Of a DNA stretch of 64,000 nt, positions 42,209 through 51,263 are shown piece by piece. Numbering within the stretch: position 1 is the first letter of the stretch; each line of letters starts with the position of its first letter. The notes under the pieces were generated by a model. The model saw only the letters and a list, made by a program, of their open reading frames with translations, was not told the DNA's origin and did no database searches. Source of the DNA: JBLHZY01 sp047631555. GTDB lineage: Bacteria > Pseudomonadota > Alphaproteobacteria > Rhodobacterales > Rhodobacteraceae. A program made the position numbers and the translations under genes. The stretch spans positions 868,001 through 932,000 of the forward strand of contig JBLHZY010000001.1 of the NCBI GenBank assembly GCA_047631555.1. Reading direction: 5' to 3'.

Positions 42209-42604
42209 ATGAGCGCTGAACACTCTTTTGAAGACGCAGATGCGCCCGTTTCGGCGATCCGCAATATTGGCCCGGCCTCCGAGGATCTCTATGCGCGCGC
42301 CGGGATAATGAACGCGGCTCAGCTGCGCGCGCTTGGGCCCGATGAGGCCTACCTTCGCTTGCTGCGCAATGGCTCAAGGCCGCATTTCATCGCCTATTAT
42401 GCGCTTGTGATGGGGCTTCAGGGGCGCCCTTGGAACGATTGCCAAGGGGCCGAAAAAGCCGCCCTGCGCAAGATATTCGACGCCCTCAAAACAAAGGCCA
42501 AAGCGCCCGGCCCTGATGGCGCCCCCAAAGGGGTTCCCGAAGGAATAGAGCGTTTCTTGGATCGCATCGGCGTTGTCCCAAGCGCAAAGTCAGCCCGCAA
42601 ATAA
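42209..42604 (+). CDS. TfoX C-terminal domain protein
   Basis: 131 residues. The TfoX_C helix-hairpin-like domain covers about 15-100: AIRNIGPASEDLYARAGI, AQLRALGPDEAYLRLL, YYALVMGLQGRPWNDC. Full TfoX/Sxy regulators have an N-terminal domain too; here only the C-terminal domain is present, as in many alphaproteobacteria. The role is uncertain. Its TAA stop begins a stretch of imperfect GC-rich tandem repeats. Confidence 0.85.
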   Translation: MSAEHSFEDADAPVSAIRNIGPASEDLYARAGIMNAAQLRALGPDEAYLRLLRNGSRPHFIAYYALVMGLQGRPWNDCQGAEKAALRKIFDALKTKAKAPGPDGAPKGVPEGIERFLDRIGVVPSAKSARK

Positions 42605-42712
42605 GCGCCCGCCCTCTAATAAGCGCCCCCGGTTGCACATAAGCACGCGCCCAAACAAGCGCCCGCCCAAACAAGCGCCCCCGCCCAAACAAACGCCCCG
42701 CCCAAGCCCTCT
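42600..42712. repeat. Imperfect 16-18-bp tandem repeats starting at the TfoX_C stop codon
   Basis: Units of the form AA(A)(T/C)AAGCGCCCGCCC recur about six times: the first unit AAATAAGCGCCCGCCC contains the stop TAA (42602-42604), a second contains TAATAAGCGCCC, and later ones read AAACAAGCGCCCGCCC, AAACAAGCGCCCCCGCCC and AAACAAACGCCCCGCCC. The region has no coding sign. Confidence 0.7.
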
Positions 42713-42730
42713 TCAAACATCACCGCAAAG

Positions 42731-42766
42731 AAAAAGCCGCGCCTCGGTTATCCCAAAGCGCGGCCC
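42731..42766 (-). terminator. Terminator of ndk
   Basis: On the - strand GCCGCGC pairs with GCGCGGC around a loop of about 15 bases, followed by TTTTTCTTT. It lies 30 bp after the ndk stop. Confidence 0.75.
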
Positions 42767-42794
42767 AATCGTTGCTCAGCTCGAAAGCGGCGGC

Positions 42795-43217
42795 TTAGCC
42801 AACCAGCTCAAGACCCGAGAAGAAGTAAGCGATTTCTTGTGCGGCTGTGTCTGGCGCATCCGAACCATGCACCGAGTTTTCGCCAACAGATTCTGCGAAT
42901 TCCGCGCGGATTGTGCCCGGGGCTGCATCGGCTGGGTTTGTTGCGCCCATCACTTCGCGGTTTTTGGCAATGGCGCCTTCGCCTTCCAAAACCTGAACAA
43001 CAACTGGCTCAGAGGCCATGAATTCGCACAATTCGCCGTAAAAGGGGCGCTCTGCGTGAACTTCATAGAATTTGCCGGCTTGTGCGATTGAGAGGTGAAT
43101 ACGCTTTTGCGCAACGATGCGCAGGCCAGCTTCTTCGAACTTGGCGTTGATTTTGCCAGTCAGGTTGCGGCGTGTTGCGTCTGGTTTGATGATCGAGAAT
43201 GTGCGCTCTAGGGCCAT
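42795..43217 (-). CDS. ndk: Nucleoside diphosphate kinase
   Basis: 140 residues, the normal length. It transfers the gamma phosphate from ATP to nucleoside diphosphates through a phospho-His. Visible are the start ERTFSIIKPDATRRN, ERPFYGELCEFMASEP, NPADAAPGTIRAEFA and the active-site His in ENSVHGSDAPDTA. The ATG at 43217 was chosen over longer frames, which reach into the divergent gene's upstream region. It is monocistronic and ends at a clear terminator. Confidence 0.96.
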   Translation of the reverse strand: MALERTFSIIKPDATRRNLTGKINAKFEEAGLRIVAQKRIHLSIAQAGKFYEVHAERPFYGELCEFMASEPVVVQVLEGEGAIAKNREVMGATNPADAAPGTIRAEFAESVGENSVHGSDAPDTAAQEIAYFFSGLELVG

Positions 43218-43414
43218 GGGAGATCTGCCTTTTCTAAGGGGCGGCGGGCACCATGCCCACCAAATTTGCTGGCGCTCGCTTAGCATGGGAATTGGGCTAT
43301 GAAAAGCCGCGAATGGCCCAAACGCGCCCGCCTGACGCTCTTGCCGCCCAATACGCTTGTCGCCCAATACGCTTGTCGATTGACGCGCCCGCGCGCTTAA
43401 GGCATGTGCCTCGC

Positions 43415-45292
43415 ATGTTACGCATATCAGACATCACATATTCCGTTGAAGGCCGCCCCCTCTTTGAAGGCGCCTCCGCAACAATCCCGACAGGTCACAA
43501 GGTTGGCCTGATTGGCCGCAATGGCGCGGGCAAAACCACGCTGTTCAAGCTGATCCGTGGGGAGCTCGTCCTTGAGGGCGGCACCATCACCATCCCGGAT
43601 CGCGCCCGCATCGGCGGCGTGGCCCAAGAGGTGCCCGGCAACGAGGTCTCGCTGATTGATACGGTGCTTGCCGCCGATACAGAGCGCGCCGCCCTGCTGA
43701 CCGAGGCCGAAACCGCCCAAGATCCCTCCCGCATTGCCGAGATCCAAAACCGCCTCACCGATATTGATGCCTGGAGCGCCGAGGGGCGCGCCTCTTCGAT
43801 CCTGCGCGGCCTTGGCTTTACCCATGAAGAACAGCGCATGCCCTGCTCTGCCTTTTCCGGCGGCTGGCGGATGCGTGTCGCGCTTGCAGCGGTGCTGTTT
43901 TCTGCGCCCGATTACCTGCTGCTCGATGAGCCGACCAACTACCTCGATCTTGAGGGCGCGCTCTGGCTGGAAAACTATCTGGGCCGCTATCCCCATACGG
44001 TCCTGATCATCAGCCACGACCGCGACCTGCTCAATCGGGCCGTCGGCGCGATCCTGCATCTGGATGCCCGCAAGCTGACCTATTACACCGGCAACTACGA
44101 CAGCTTTGCCAAACAACGCGCCGAACAACGCGCCATCCAAACCGCTCAGGCCAAGAAACAAGACCTCAAACGCGCCCATCTGCAATCCTTCGTGGATCGC
44201 TTCAAAGCCAAGGCCTCCAAAGCCAAACAGGCCCAAAGCCGCGTCAAAATGCTCGAAAAAATGACGACCATCACCGCCCCCGAAGACGAGGCGCGCACGG
44301 TCTTTTCCTTCCCCGAGCCAGAAGAGCTTTCGCCGCCGATTATTGCCACCGAAAGCGCAAGCACAGGCTACGGCGAAACGGTGATCCTCAAGGGGCTAAA
44401 CCTGCGCATCGACCAAGATGATCGCATCGCCCTTCTGGGGCGCAACGGCGAAGGAAAATCCACTCTTTCCAAGCTCTTATCGGGCCGCCTTGAAGTAATG
44501 TCGGGCAAAATGGTCTCGTCCAACAAGCTGCGCATCGGCTTCTTTGCTCAGCACCAAGTCGATGAGCTGCACATTGACGAAACCCCGCTTCAGCACCTCC
44601 TTCGCGAGCGCCCCGCCGAGGGCCAAGCCAAGCTGCGCGCCCGCCTTGCCGGCTTTGGCCTTGGTGCGGATCAGGCCGAAACCGAAGTTGGCCGCCTCTC
44701 GGGCGGGCAAAAAGCGCGCCTCTCGCTGCTGCTGGCCACCCTGCCCGCGCCGCATCTGCTGATCCTCGATGAGCCAACCAACCACCTCGATATTGAGAGC
44801 CGCGAAGCGCTTGTCACCGCGCTGACCCGCTATTCCGGCGCGGTGATCCTGGTGAGCCACGATATGCACCTGCTCTCGATGGTCGCCGATCGCCTCTGGC
44901 TGGTCAAAGACGGCGCGGTAGAGCCCTACGAGGACGATCTGCAAGCTTACCGCAAAATGCTGCTGACCCCGGATACCTCCGGCAAGGGCAAAGGCACAAA
45001 TGCCAATGGCGGCAAAGCCAAACCGGCCAAACCCGAAGCGCCAAAAGCGTCGCGCGAAGAAATCCAAGCGCTGCGCAGCGAGGTGCGCAAATGCGAGGCG
45101 CGCGTTGAAAAAATTCACGATATGCGCGATAAATTGGCTAAGAAACTGGCCGATCCAAAGCTCTATGAAGATGGCCGCGTTGATGAGGCCGCCGTTTGGC
45201 AGCGCAAATATTCCGAAGTGATGGAGGCGCAAGATCGCGCCGAAGCCATGTGGCTAAGCGCCCAGGACAAGCTTGAAAAGGCGCTAAAGTAA
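43415..45292 (+). CDS. ABC-F family ATPase
   Basis: 625 residues with two ABC domains and no membrane segments. Domain 1 has GRNGAGKTTL, FSGGWRMRVALA and LLLDEPTNYLDLE. A charged linker (AKKQDLKRAHLQSFVDRFKA) joins domain 2, with GRNGEGKSTL, LSGGQKARLSLL and LILDEPTNHLDIE. The C-terminal 90 residues form a coiled coil after a Gly/Lys linker, as in Uup/YheS types. Such proteins act on ribosomes. The start at 43415 begins directly with the first ABC strand (MLRISDITYSVEG). Confidence 0.93.
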   Translation: MLRISDITYSVEGRPLFEGASATIPTGHKVGLIGRNGAGKTTLFKLIRGELVLEGGTITIPDRARIGGVAQEVPGNEVSLIDTVLAADTERAALLTEAETAQDPSRIAEIQNRLTDIDAWSAEGRASSILRGLGFTHEEQRMPCSAFSGGWRMRVALAAVLFSAPDYLLLDEPTNYLDLEGALWLENYLGRYPHTVLIISHDRDLLNRAVGAILHLDARKLTYYTGNYDSFAKQRAEQRAIQTAQAKKQDLKRAHLQSFVDRFKAKASKAKQAQSRVKMLEKMTTITAPEDEARTVFSFPEPEELSPPIIATESASTGYGETVILKGLNLRIDQDDRIALLGRNGEGKSTLSKLLSGRLEVMSGKMVSSNKLRIGFFAQHQVDELHIDETPLQHLLRERPAEGQAKLRARLAGFGLGADQAETEVGRLSGGQKARLSLLLATLPAPHLLILDEPTNHLDIESREALVTALTRYSGAVILVSHDMHLLSMVADRLWLVKDGAVEPYEDDLQAYRKMLLTPDTSGKGKGTNANGGKAKPAKPEAPKASREEIQALRSEVRKCEARVEKIHDMRDKLAKKLADPKLYEDGRVDEAAVWQRKYSEVMEAQDRAEAMWLSAQDKLEKALK

Positions 45293-45327
45293 ACGGCATT
45301 AATTGTCGATAAAACAAAGGGTTGAGC

Positions 45328-45963
45328 ATGGAACTTCAAGCGCTTGTCACGGCCTTCTTTACGATGTTTGTGATCATTGATCCCATCGGCCTCGCCCCGC
45401 TTTTTGTCGCCCTGACCCAAGGCGCCGATAGCGCGCACCGCCGCGCCATTGCCCTTCGCGCCGTTGGCGTCGCCTTTCTTGTGCTGATCTTGTTTGCGCT
45501 GTTTGGCGAGGCGGTGCTTGGCTTTGCGGGCATCTCCATGTCGGCCTTTAAGATCGCGGGCGGCGTGCTGTTGTTCCTCACCGCGCTTGATATGTTGTTC
45601 GAGCGGCGCGCAGCCCGGCGCGGCAATCAGGCCCATTCCGGCGAGGCCGACACAGCGGATGATCCCTCCGTCTTCCCGCTCGCCACGCCGCTGATCGCAG
45701 GCCCCGGCTCCATCGCCTCGATCATCCTGCTCACCAATGAGGCCGACGGCCCGCTTGAATTCATCGCCGTGATCGGTGTGCTTTGCGCCGTGCTCGCGCT
45801 TGTGCTGATCTTCTTTCTGGCCGGTGGATTGCTCGCGCGGATCTTGGGCACAACCGGCATCAATGTGGTCACCCGCCTGCTCGGCATGCTGCTCGCGGCG
45901 CTCTCGGTCCAGTTCGTGATCGACGGGCTGCGCGGCATCAATTTCGCCCCCATGCTCGGCTGA
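45328..45963 (+). CDS. MarC family membrane protein
   Basis: 211 residues with six hydrophobic segments. MarC/UPF0056 marks include FFTMFVIIDPIGLAPLFVAL at the start, SMSAFKIAGGVLLFLTALDM and PLATPLIAGPGSIASIILL. The function is unproven; the family was once tied to drug resistance. An AAAGGG site precedes the ATG at 45328. It lies 35 bp behind the ABC-F gene and may share its transcript. Confidence 0.9.
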   Translation: MELQALVTAFFTMFVIIDPIGLAPLFVALTQGADSAHRRAIALRAVGVAFLVLILFALFGEAVLGFAGISMSAFKIAGGVLLFLTALDMLFERRAARRGNQAHSGEADTADDPSVFPLATPLIAGPGSIASIILLTNEADGPLEFIAVIGVLCAVLALVLIFFLAGGLLARILGTTGINVVTRLLGMLLAALSVQFVIDGLRGINFAPMLG

Positions 45964-46030
45964 TCCGCGCGCAATCTGGCAAACCGCCGCCGCGCGCCCT
46001 ATATCAACTTCGACAGACGACGGAGCGCAA

Positions 46031-46609
46031 ATGGACAGCATCGACCTCAGCCAATTGGTTTACCTCAGCATCTTGGGCGCGGCCCTTCTGGGCTATTTCA
46101 TCCTGCAATCGCGCGGCAACCTCAGCCAAATGCTGCGGCAAATGGCGCTTTGGGGGCTGATCTTTATCGGCGTGATGGCGGCCTACGGGCTTTGGGGCGA
46201 CGTGCAGCGCGAGATGGTGCCAAGCCAAGCGATGGTCTCTGAGAGCCAAATCGAAGTGCCCCGCTCAAACGATGGGCACTATTACCTCGACGTGAAGATC
46301 AACGGCAAAACCGTTGAATTCGTTGTAGATACTGGCGCAAGCTCGGTCGTCTTAACCCGCGAAGACGCGCGCAAAGTTGGCGTCTCGCTGGAGGGCTTGC
46401 GCTTTAACAGCATCGCCAATACCGCCAACGGCACCGTGCGCACCGCGCGCATCACGCTTGAGGATGTACGCTTGGGCGACTTTGAGGATAAGAAAATCCC
46501 CGCCTATGTGAATGATGGCGAAATGTTCGGCTCGCTCTTGGGGATGAGCTATCTCAGCCGCTTTTCCAAGATCGAAATCGCCCAAGATCGTCTGGTCCTG
46601 ACGCGCTGA
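46031..46609 (+). CDS. Retropepsin-like aspartic protease (TIGR02281 family)
   Basis: 192 residues. Two N-terminal membrane segments (about 9-24 and 38-55) are followed by a periplasmic clan AA protease domain with the active-site motif VEFVVDTGASSVVLT near 97-111 and the flap and second strand region FGSLLGMSYLSRF. One motif per chain means it must act as a dimer, as in retropepsins. It is in line with the marC gene but has its own upstream region. Confidence 0.9.
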   Translation: MDSIDLSQLVYLSILGAALLGYFILQSRGNLSQMLRQMALWGLIFIGVMAAYGLWGDVQREMVPSQAMVSESQIEVPRSNDGHYYLDVKINGKTVEFVVDTGASSVVLTREDARKVGVSLEGLRFNSIANTANGTVRTARITLEDVRLGDFEDKKIPAYVNDGEMFGSLLGMSYLSRFSKIEIAQDRLVLTR

Positions 46610-46765
46610 TTTGGGCGCGCCGCCCCAAGCGCTGCGACCTTGGCCGCAGTGACCTTGGCCCAAGACATTTCACGCCACACCTGACGCCCCGACAGGGCCG
46701 CACGGATCACACAAATTCATCCCCTCCACGCCCCGCAGCCGCAAAGCGCGCGCGGATCGCCCCCA

Positions 46766-47224
46766 TCACGCCTCGGCCTTTTTCTCCCAAGCGCCGCCTT
46801 CTTGCGACCAATACTGCGCCGAACAGCCCGCGCCCGTCAGCGCGCGCCATTGGCCCCGCGCGCCCTCTAGCGCCTCCAAATCATGCCCGTCAAACAGGAT
46901 GCAGACCCGCTCAAGCGCCTGCACCTCTTCGCCGCTGATCTCGGCCCCGCCAATCGCCATCACACAGGCCGGATCATTCGCCGCCTCTGCCGCCGTGGTC
47001 AGCAAAACCGGCTGCGCCGCATCATGATCACCGCCCGCCAATCCATGCGCAAAAAAGCTCTCGGCCGGATGGGTCCAGAGCCGCGCATCAAGCCGTGAAA
47101 GCTGCCCCAGATCGCGCCCGCGCACCGCAACCCGCCAACCCGCGCCGCGCGCCTTGGCAAGCAACATGGGCAGCGTGTCTTCCAGGCTGCTATGGGTGAG
47201 ATGATAGAAGTAAACCGCGCCCAT
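46766..47224 (-). CDS. holC: DNA polymerase III chi subunit
   Basis: 152 residues of the HolC family: VYFYHLTHSSLEDTLPMLLA at the start, VAVRGRD, DARLWTHPAESFFAHGL and VCILFDGHDLEAL. It links the clamp loader to single-strand binding protein at the replication fork. It lies 11 bp after pepA on the same strand, an order common in this bacterial group. Confidence 0.93.
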   Translation of the reverse strand: MGAVYFYHLTHSSLEDTLPMLLAKARGAGWRVAVRGRDLGQLSRLDARLWTHPAESFFAHGLAGGDHDAAQPVLLTTAAEAANDPACVMAIGGAEISGEEVQALERVCILFDGHDLEALEGARGQWRALTGAGCSAQYWSQEGGAWEKKAEA

Positions 47225-47235
47225 ATTACGCGCCC

Positions 47236-48711
47236 CTATTCCTTGGCCTCAGCTTCAAACATGTTTGCAATCAACCGGTTAAGCGCCAAAACGCCCCAAC
47301 CTGTCGCGCCCTTGGGGGCCAGAGCCGTATCGGATTTCACCGAAGCAACACCGGCAATATCGAGGTGAATCCAAGGCGTCTCATCGCGCACAAACCGCTT
47401 AAGGAACTGCGCCGCAGTGATCGAGCCCGCAGGCCGCCCGCCAACATTCTTCATATCGGCAATCGCGCTCTTGAGTTGGTCGTCGTAAGACTGCCCAAGC
47501 GGCATGCGCCACGCGCCCTCGGCCTCTTGGCCCGCGGCCTTCAAAAAGGCATTGCACAGCGGATTGTCATTGGAGAAAACGCCCGCATTGTCATGGCCAA
47601 GCCCGATGATAATCGCGCCCGTCAGCGTCGCCAAATCAATCATCCCTGTCGGCTTAAACCGCTCCTGCGCATACCACATCACATCACACAGAACGAGCCG
47701 CCCTTCAGCGTCCGTATTGATCACTTCGATCGTATCACCCTTCATCGATTTGACCACATCGCCGGGGCGCACCGCATTGCCCGAAGGCATGTTTTCAACG
47801 ATCCCAACGAGGCCGACAACATTGGCCTTGGCGCCGCGCATCGCCAGCGCTTTCATCACGCCCGAAACCGTGCCCGCGCCGCCCATATCCATCGTCATGT
47901 CTTCCATGCCGGCCGCCGGTTTGATCGAAATCCCGCCCGTGTCAAACACGACGCCCTTGCCGACAAGCGCGAAAGGAGCCGCCCCCTTTTTGCCGCCCTT
48001 CCATTGCATCACCACGACTTTGGAGGGGCTGTCTGAACCTTGACCAACACACAAAAGCGCGCCCATCCCGAGCTTTTCTAAATCCTTCTCCTCAAGCACT
48101 TCAACCTCAAGCCCAAGCGATTTCAACGCCACAAGCTCATCAGCAAAATGCTGCGTTGTCAGAACGTTAGCAGGCATAGAGACCAAATCGCGGGTAAAGA
48201 AAACGCCCTCAGCAAGGGCCGTAACAGCGCTTGCATCAAAGCTCTCTGGCGCATTGACCGCCACAGTGATCGCGCCCAAAGCATCGGGCTTTTTGCTCTT
48301 TTGATCGGAATAGGCATAGGCGCGCAGGGCCGCACCAAGCGCCAGCTCGCCTGCATATTTCAGCCCCCCCGCCAGAACCAGAATATCGCCGCCCTTAAAG
48401 GCTTTGCCAATCGCAGCGCCCGCTTTGCGCGTCACCTCAACATCCGCGCGCCGCTCGATCTTGACGATCTGCAAAACCTGCGCCGCCATGCCTTGGGGCA
48501 CCGGAATTTCCGCCGCCTCGCCCTCTTTGAGCGCCGCAAATGCCTTTGATCCGGCAAAGCGCTCAACCGCCCCGCGTGTCAGCCGATTGACCCGGCGCGC
48601 GGCGCGATCCATCTTGCCCTCAGAGCCAAGACAAAGCGCAACACGCCCCTCAAAGCTGGCGATAATCTCGATATCTACGGGGGCAAATTGGATTTTGGCT
48701 GGGGTGGTCAT
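47236..48711 (-). CDS. pepA: Leucyl aminopeptidase
   Basis: A 491-residue M17 peptidase. The two-metal active site is visible in LVGKGVVFDTGGISIKP, MDMGGAGTV and the hallmark NTDAEGRLVL; VNAPESF marks the join of the N-terminal domain. The ATG at 48711 was chosen because upstream codons are Arg-rich and unlike the family. It is divergent from the lptF operon. In some bacteria PepA also binds DNA; nothing here tests that. Confidence 0.95.
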   Translation of the reverse strand: MTTPAKIQFAPVDIEIIASFEGRVALCLGSEGKMDRAARRVNRLTRGAVERFAGSKAFAALKEGEAAEIPVPQGMAAQVLQIVKIERRADVEVTRKAGAAIGKAFKGGDILVLAGGLKYAGELALGAALRAYAYSDQKSKKPDALGAITVAVNAPESFDASAVTALAEGVFFTRDLVSMPANVLTTQHFADELVALKSLGLEVEVLEEKDLEKLGMGALLCVGQGSDSPSKVVVMQWKGGKKGAAPFALVGKGVVFDTGGISIKPAAGMEDMTMDMGGAGTVSGVMKALAMRGAKANVVGLVGIVENMPSGNAVRPGDVVKSMKGDTIEVINTDAEGRLVLCDVMWYAQERFKPTGMIDLATLTGAIIIGLGHDNAGVFSNDNPLCNAFLKAAGQEAEGAWRMPLGQSYDDQLKSAIADMKNVGGRPAGSITAAQFLKRFVRDETPWIHLDIAGVASVKSDTALAPKGATGWGVLALNRLIANMFEAEAKE

Positions 48712-48981
48712 GGGCTTCTCCGATGCTGTTTGCCTATTCCTAGCGCGCCGCCCCGCGCATGGCCAGCGGCTTGCGCAAACGCCGATCACCCGCCTTTCAA
48801 TCCGCCCTCCAATCCGCCCCCAAAACCGCCCCTCAAAACGCAAACCAAATGCACCAAAGACCGCGCGTTTTCGCCGAGCGGCCCAACAACTGCGCGCAGG
48901 GTGCAGATATGAGTTTTCCCCACCGCGCGCTTGGTCTAATGTCACGCCAATTGAGGGTTGATTTCAAACGGGGGGCCTTGC

Positions 48982-50145
48982 GTGGCCAAATTCGACAAAT
49001 ATCTCTTGTCGCAATTGATGATGCTGTTTGGCTTTTTCTCACTTGTTTTGGTGCTTGTGTATTGGGTCAATCGCGCCGTTTTGCTGTTTGATACATTGAT
49101 CGCGAGCGGCCAATCGGCGGGCACATTCCTTGAGATCACTGCGCTGACCCTGCCCAATGTGATCCGCATCGTTTTGCCGATTTCGGCCTTTGTTGCTTCG
49201 ATCTTTGTCGCCAATCGACTAAGCAGCGAAAGCGAATTGGTTGTGGTGCAGGCGACGGGCTATTCGCCCTATCGGCTGGTGCGGCCGGTGCTTTATTTCG
49301 GGCTGATCGTGGCGCTTTTGCTGGCTGTGCTGACGCATATCCTCGTCCCGACATCGGTGCGCGAACTCAAAGAGCGCCAAGCCCGCATTTCGCAAAACAT
49401 CACCGCCCGCCTGCTGACCGAGGGAACCTTCGTGCACCCCGTCGATGGCATCACCTTTTATGTGCGCGAGATCAGCCCTGAGGGCGAATTGCTCGATGTG
49501 TTTTTGTCGGACTCGCGCAATGGCGTGACCCGCACCAATTATACCGCCCGGCGCGCGCTTTTGATCGCCGAGGCCACGGGGCCAAAGCTTGTGATGATCA
49601 ACGGAATGGCCCAAACATTAGAGATCAAGGATCAGCGCCTCTCGGTGACCTCCTTTAGCGATTTTGCCTATGATATCGGGACGTTACTGCCAAGCAGCCT
49701 GACCCAAAGCCGCGGCATATCGGCCCTGCCAACGCCCGATCTGCTTTGGCCCAGCCCCGCGATCCTTGCCGAAACCGGCACAGAACGTCACAAGCTTGTC
49801 GAGGCCGGACACGAGCGGATTTCCCAATCGCTTCTGGCGATTGTCGCCTCTTTGCTTGGCTTTTCGACCCTGCTTTTGGGGGGCTTTTCGCGCTTTGGGC
49901 TTTGGCGGCAAATCATCCTTGCGATCGTGCTGCTTTTGGGGCTCAAAAGCTTTGACAATGCGATGATTGATGTGGCGCTGAAAAACGATGGCGCTTGGCC
50001 TGCGGTCTATGCCGCCCCCTTGCTTGGCGCGGGGATTTTGATGGTGATCCTTTGGGCAGCGGCGCGCCCGGCCCTGTTTCGCCGCCGCTTTGGCCTGCCG
50101 CGCGATCCCGCACCAGACAGCCCCGGCAAAGCGAGCACAACATGA
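48982..50145 (+). CDS. lptF: LPS export permease LptF
   Basis: 387 residues with membrane segments near the N-terminus (LMMLFGFFSLVLVLVYWV), at about 53-74 and 96-116, and three more in the last 110 residues. A periplasmic jellyroll domain lies between (YVREISPEGELLDVFLSDSR). It pulls LPS out of the inner membrane with LptG and LptB. The GTG at 48982 follows a GGGGGG site; a TTG at 48958 is an alternative. It overlaps lptG by 4 nt. Confidence 0.93.
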   Translation: MAKFDKYLLSQLMMLFGFFSLVLVLVYWVNRAVLLFDTLIASGQSAGTFLEITALTLPNVIRIVLPISAFVASIFVANRLSSESELVVVQATGYSPYRLVRPVLYFGLIVALLLAVLTHILVPTSVRELKERQARISQNITARLLTEGTFVHPVDGITFYVREISPEGELLDVFLSDSRNGVTRTNYTARRALLIAEATGPKLVMINGMAQTLEIKDQRLSVTSFSDFAYDIGTLLPSSLTQSRGISALPTPDLLWPSPAILAETGTERHKLVEAGHERISQSLLAIVASLLGFSTLLLGGFSRFGLWRQIILAIVLLLGLKSFDNAMIDVALKNDGAWPAVYAAPLLGAGILMVILWAAARPALFRRRFGLPRDPAPDSPGKASTT

Positions 50146-51263
50146 AGCTTGATCTCTATTTTGCCAACCGGTTTGCCCGCGCCTTTGGCATGGTCTTTGG
50201 GCTGTTCTTTTTGATCTATCTGCTGCTCGATATGGTCGAGCAAATCCGCCGCTTTGACACAGATACGCTTGGCATGGGTTGGATCCTGAAGATCACCTTG
50301 CTCAACGCGCCCAAGGGCCTTTATGAAATTCTGCCGCTGATCATGGTGCTCTCAACGCTGACGCTTTATCTCGGCCTTGCGCGCAGCTCTGAGCTGGTGG
50401 TGACCCGCGCGGCGGGGCGCTCGGCGCTGCGCTCTTTGCTTTCGCCTGTGCTGATGGCGCTGCTGATCGGGCTGCTGAGCGTGGCGATTTTTAATCCCAT
50501 CGTGGCCGCCACAACCAAACAATACGAGCAAGTCGTCTCTGCTGCGCGCGGCACATCTCAGACGCTTTCGGTCAGCCGAGAGGGGCTCTGGCTGCGCCAA
50601 GGCAGCGAGGACGGCCAAGTCGTTATTCGCGCTGCCCGCTCCAATCTGGACGGCACCCATCTGTTTGGCGTGACCTTCCTTGGCTTTGGCGAAGGTGGGC
50701 GGCCCTCTTACCGGATCGAGGCGGCCGAGGCCGAGCTGATCCCCGGCGCATGGCGACTGACGGAGGCCAAAGAATGGAACTTCGAAACCATGACAAAAGG
50801 CAGCACAGAGGGCCGCCGCGCCAACCCCGAGCGCGATTCAACCCGCGCCGGCCTGATCATGCTGACCTCCGACCTGACCCGCGACCAAATCCGCGATAGC
50901 TTTGGCACGCCCAGCATCATCCCGATCTGGGAACTTCCGGCCTTTATTGATCGCCTTGAGGGGGCCGGCTTTTCCGCCCGCACCCATCGCGTTTGGTTTC
51001 AGATGGAGCTGAGCCTGCCCTTGATGCTGGTCGCGATGGTTTTGATCGGCGCAGGCTTTACCATGCGCCACACCCGCGCCGGGCGCACCGGGCAAATGGT
51101 GCTCTATGCGATCCTGCTGGCCTTTGGCATCTATTTCCTGCGCAACTTCGCCAAAATCATGAGCGAAAACGGGCAAATCCCCGTCACCCTTGCGGTCTGG
51201 GGCCCGCCCATCGCCGCCATTTTGCTGACCCTCGGCCTTTTGCTGCATCTGGAGGATGGCTGA
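50142..51263 (+). CDS. lptG: LPS export permease LptG
   Basis: 373 residues. It begins MKLDLYFANRFARAFGMVFG, has segments near 14-34, 60-80 and 98-118, a periplasmic domain (GLWLRQGSEDGQVVIRAA, THLFGVTFLGFGEG) and three C-terminal segments. It is the partner of LptF in the LPS export complex. It overlaps lptF (ATGA) and lptD (TGATG), so the operon is translationally coupled. Confidence 0.93.
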   Translation: MKLDLYFANRFARAFGMVFGLFFLIYLLLDMVEQIRRFDTDTLGMGWILKITLLNAPKGLYEILPLIMVLSTLTLYLGLARSSELVVTRAAGRSALRSLLSPVLMALLIGLLSVAIFNPIVAATTKQYEQVVSAARGTSQTLSVSREGLWLRQGSEDGQVVIRAARSNLDGTHLFGVTFLGFGEGGRPSYRIEAAEAELIPGAWRLTEAKEWNFETMTKGSTEGRRANPERDSTRAGLIMLTSDLTRDQIRDSFGTPSIIPIWELPAFIDRLEGAGFSARTHRVWFQMELSLPLMLVAMVLIGAGFTMRHTRAGRTGQMVLYAILLAFGIYFLRNFAKIMSENGQIPVTLAVWGPPIAAILLTLGLLLHLEDG

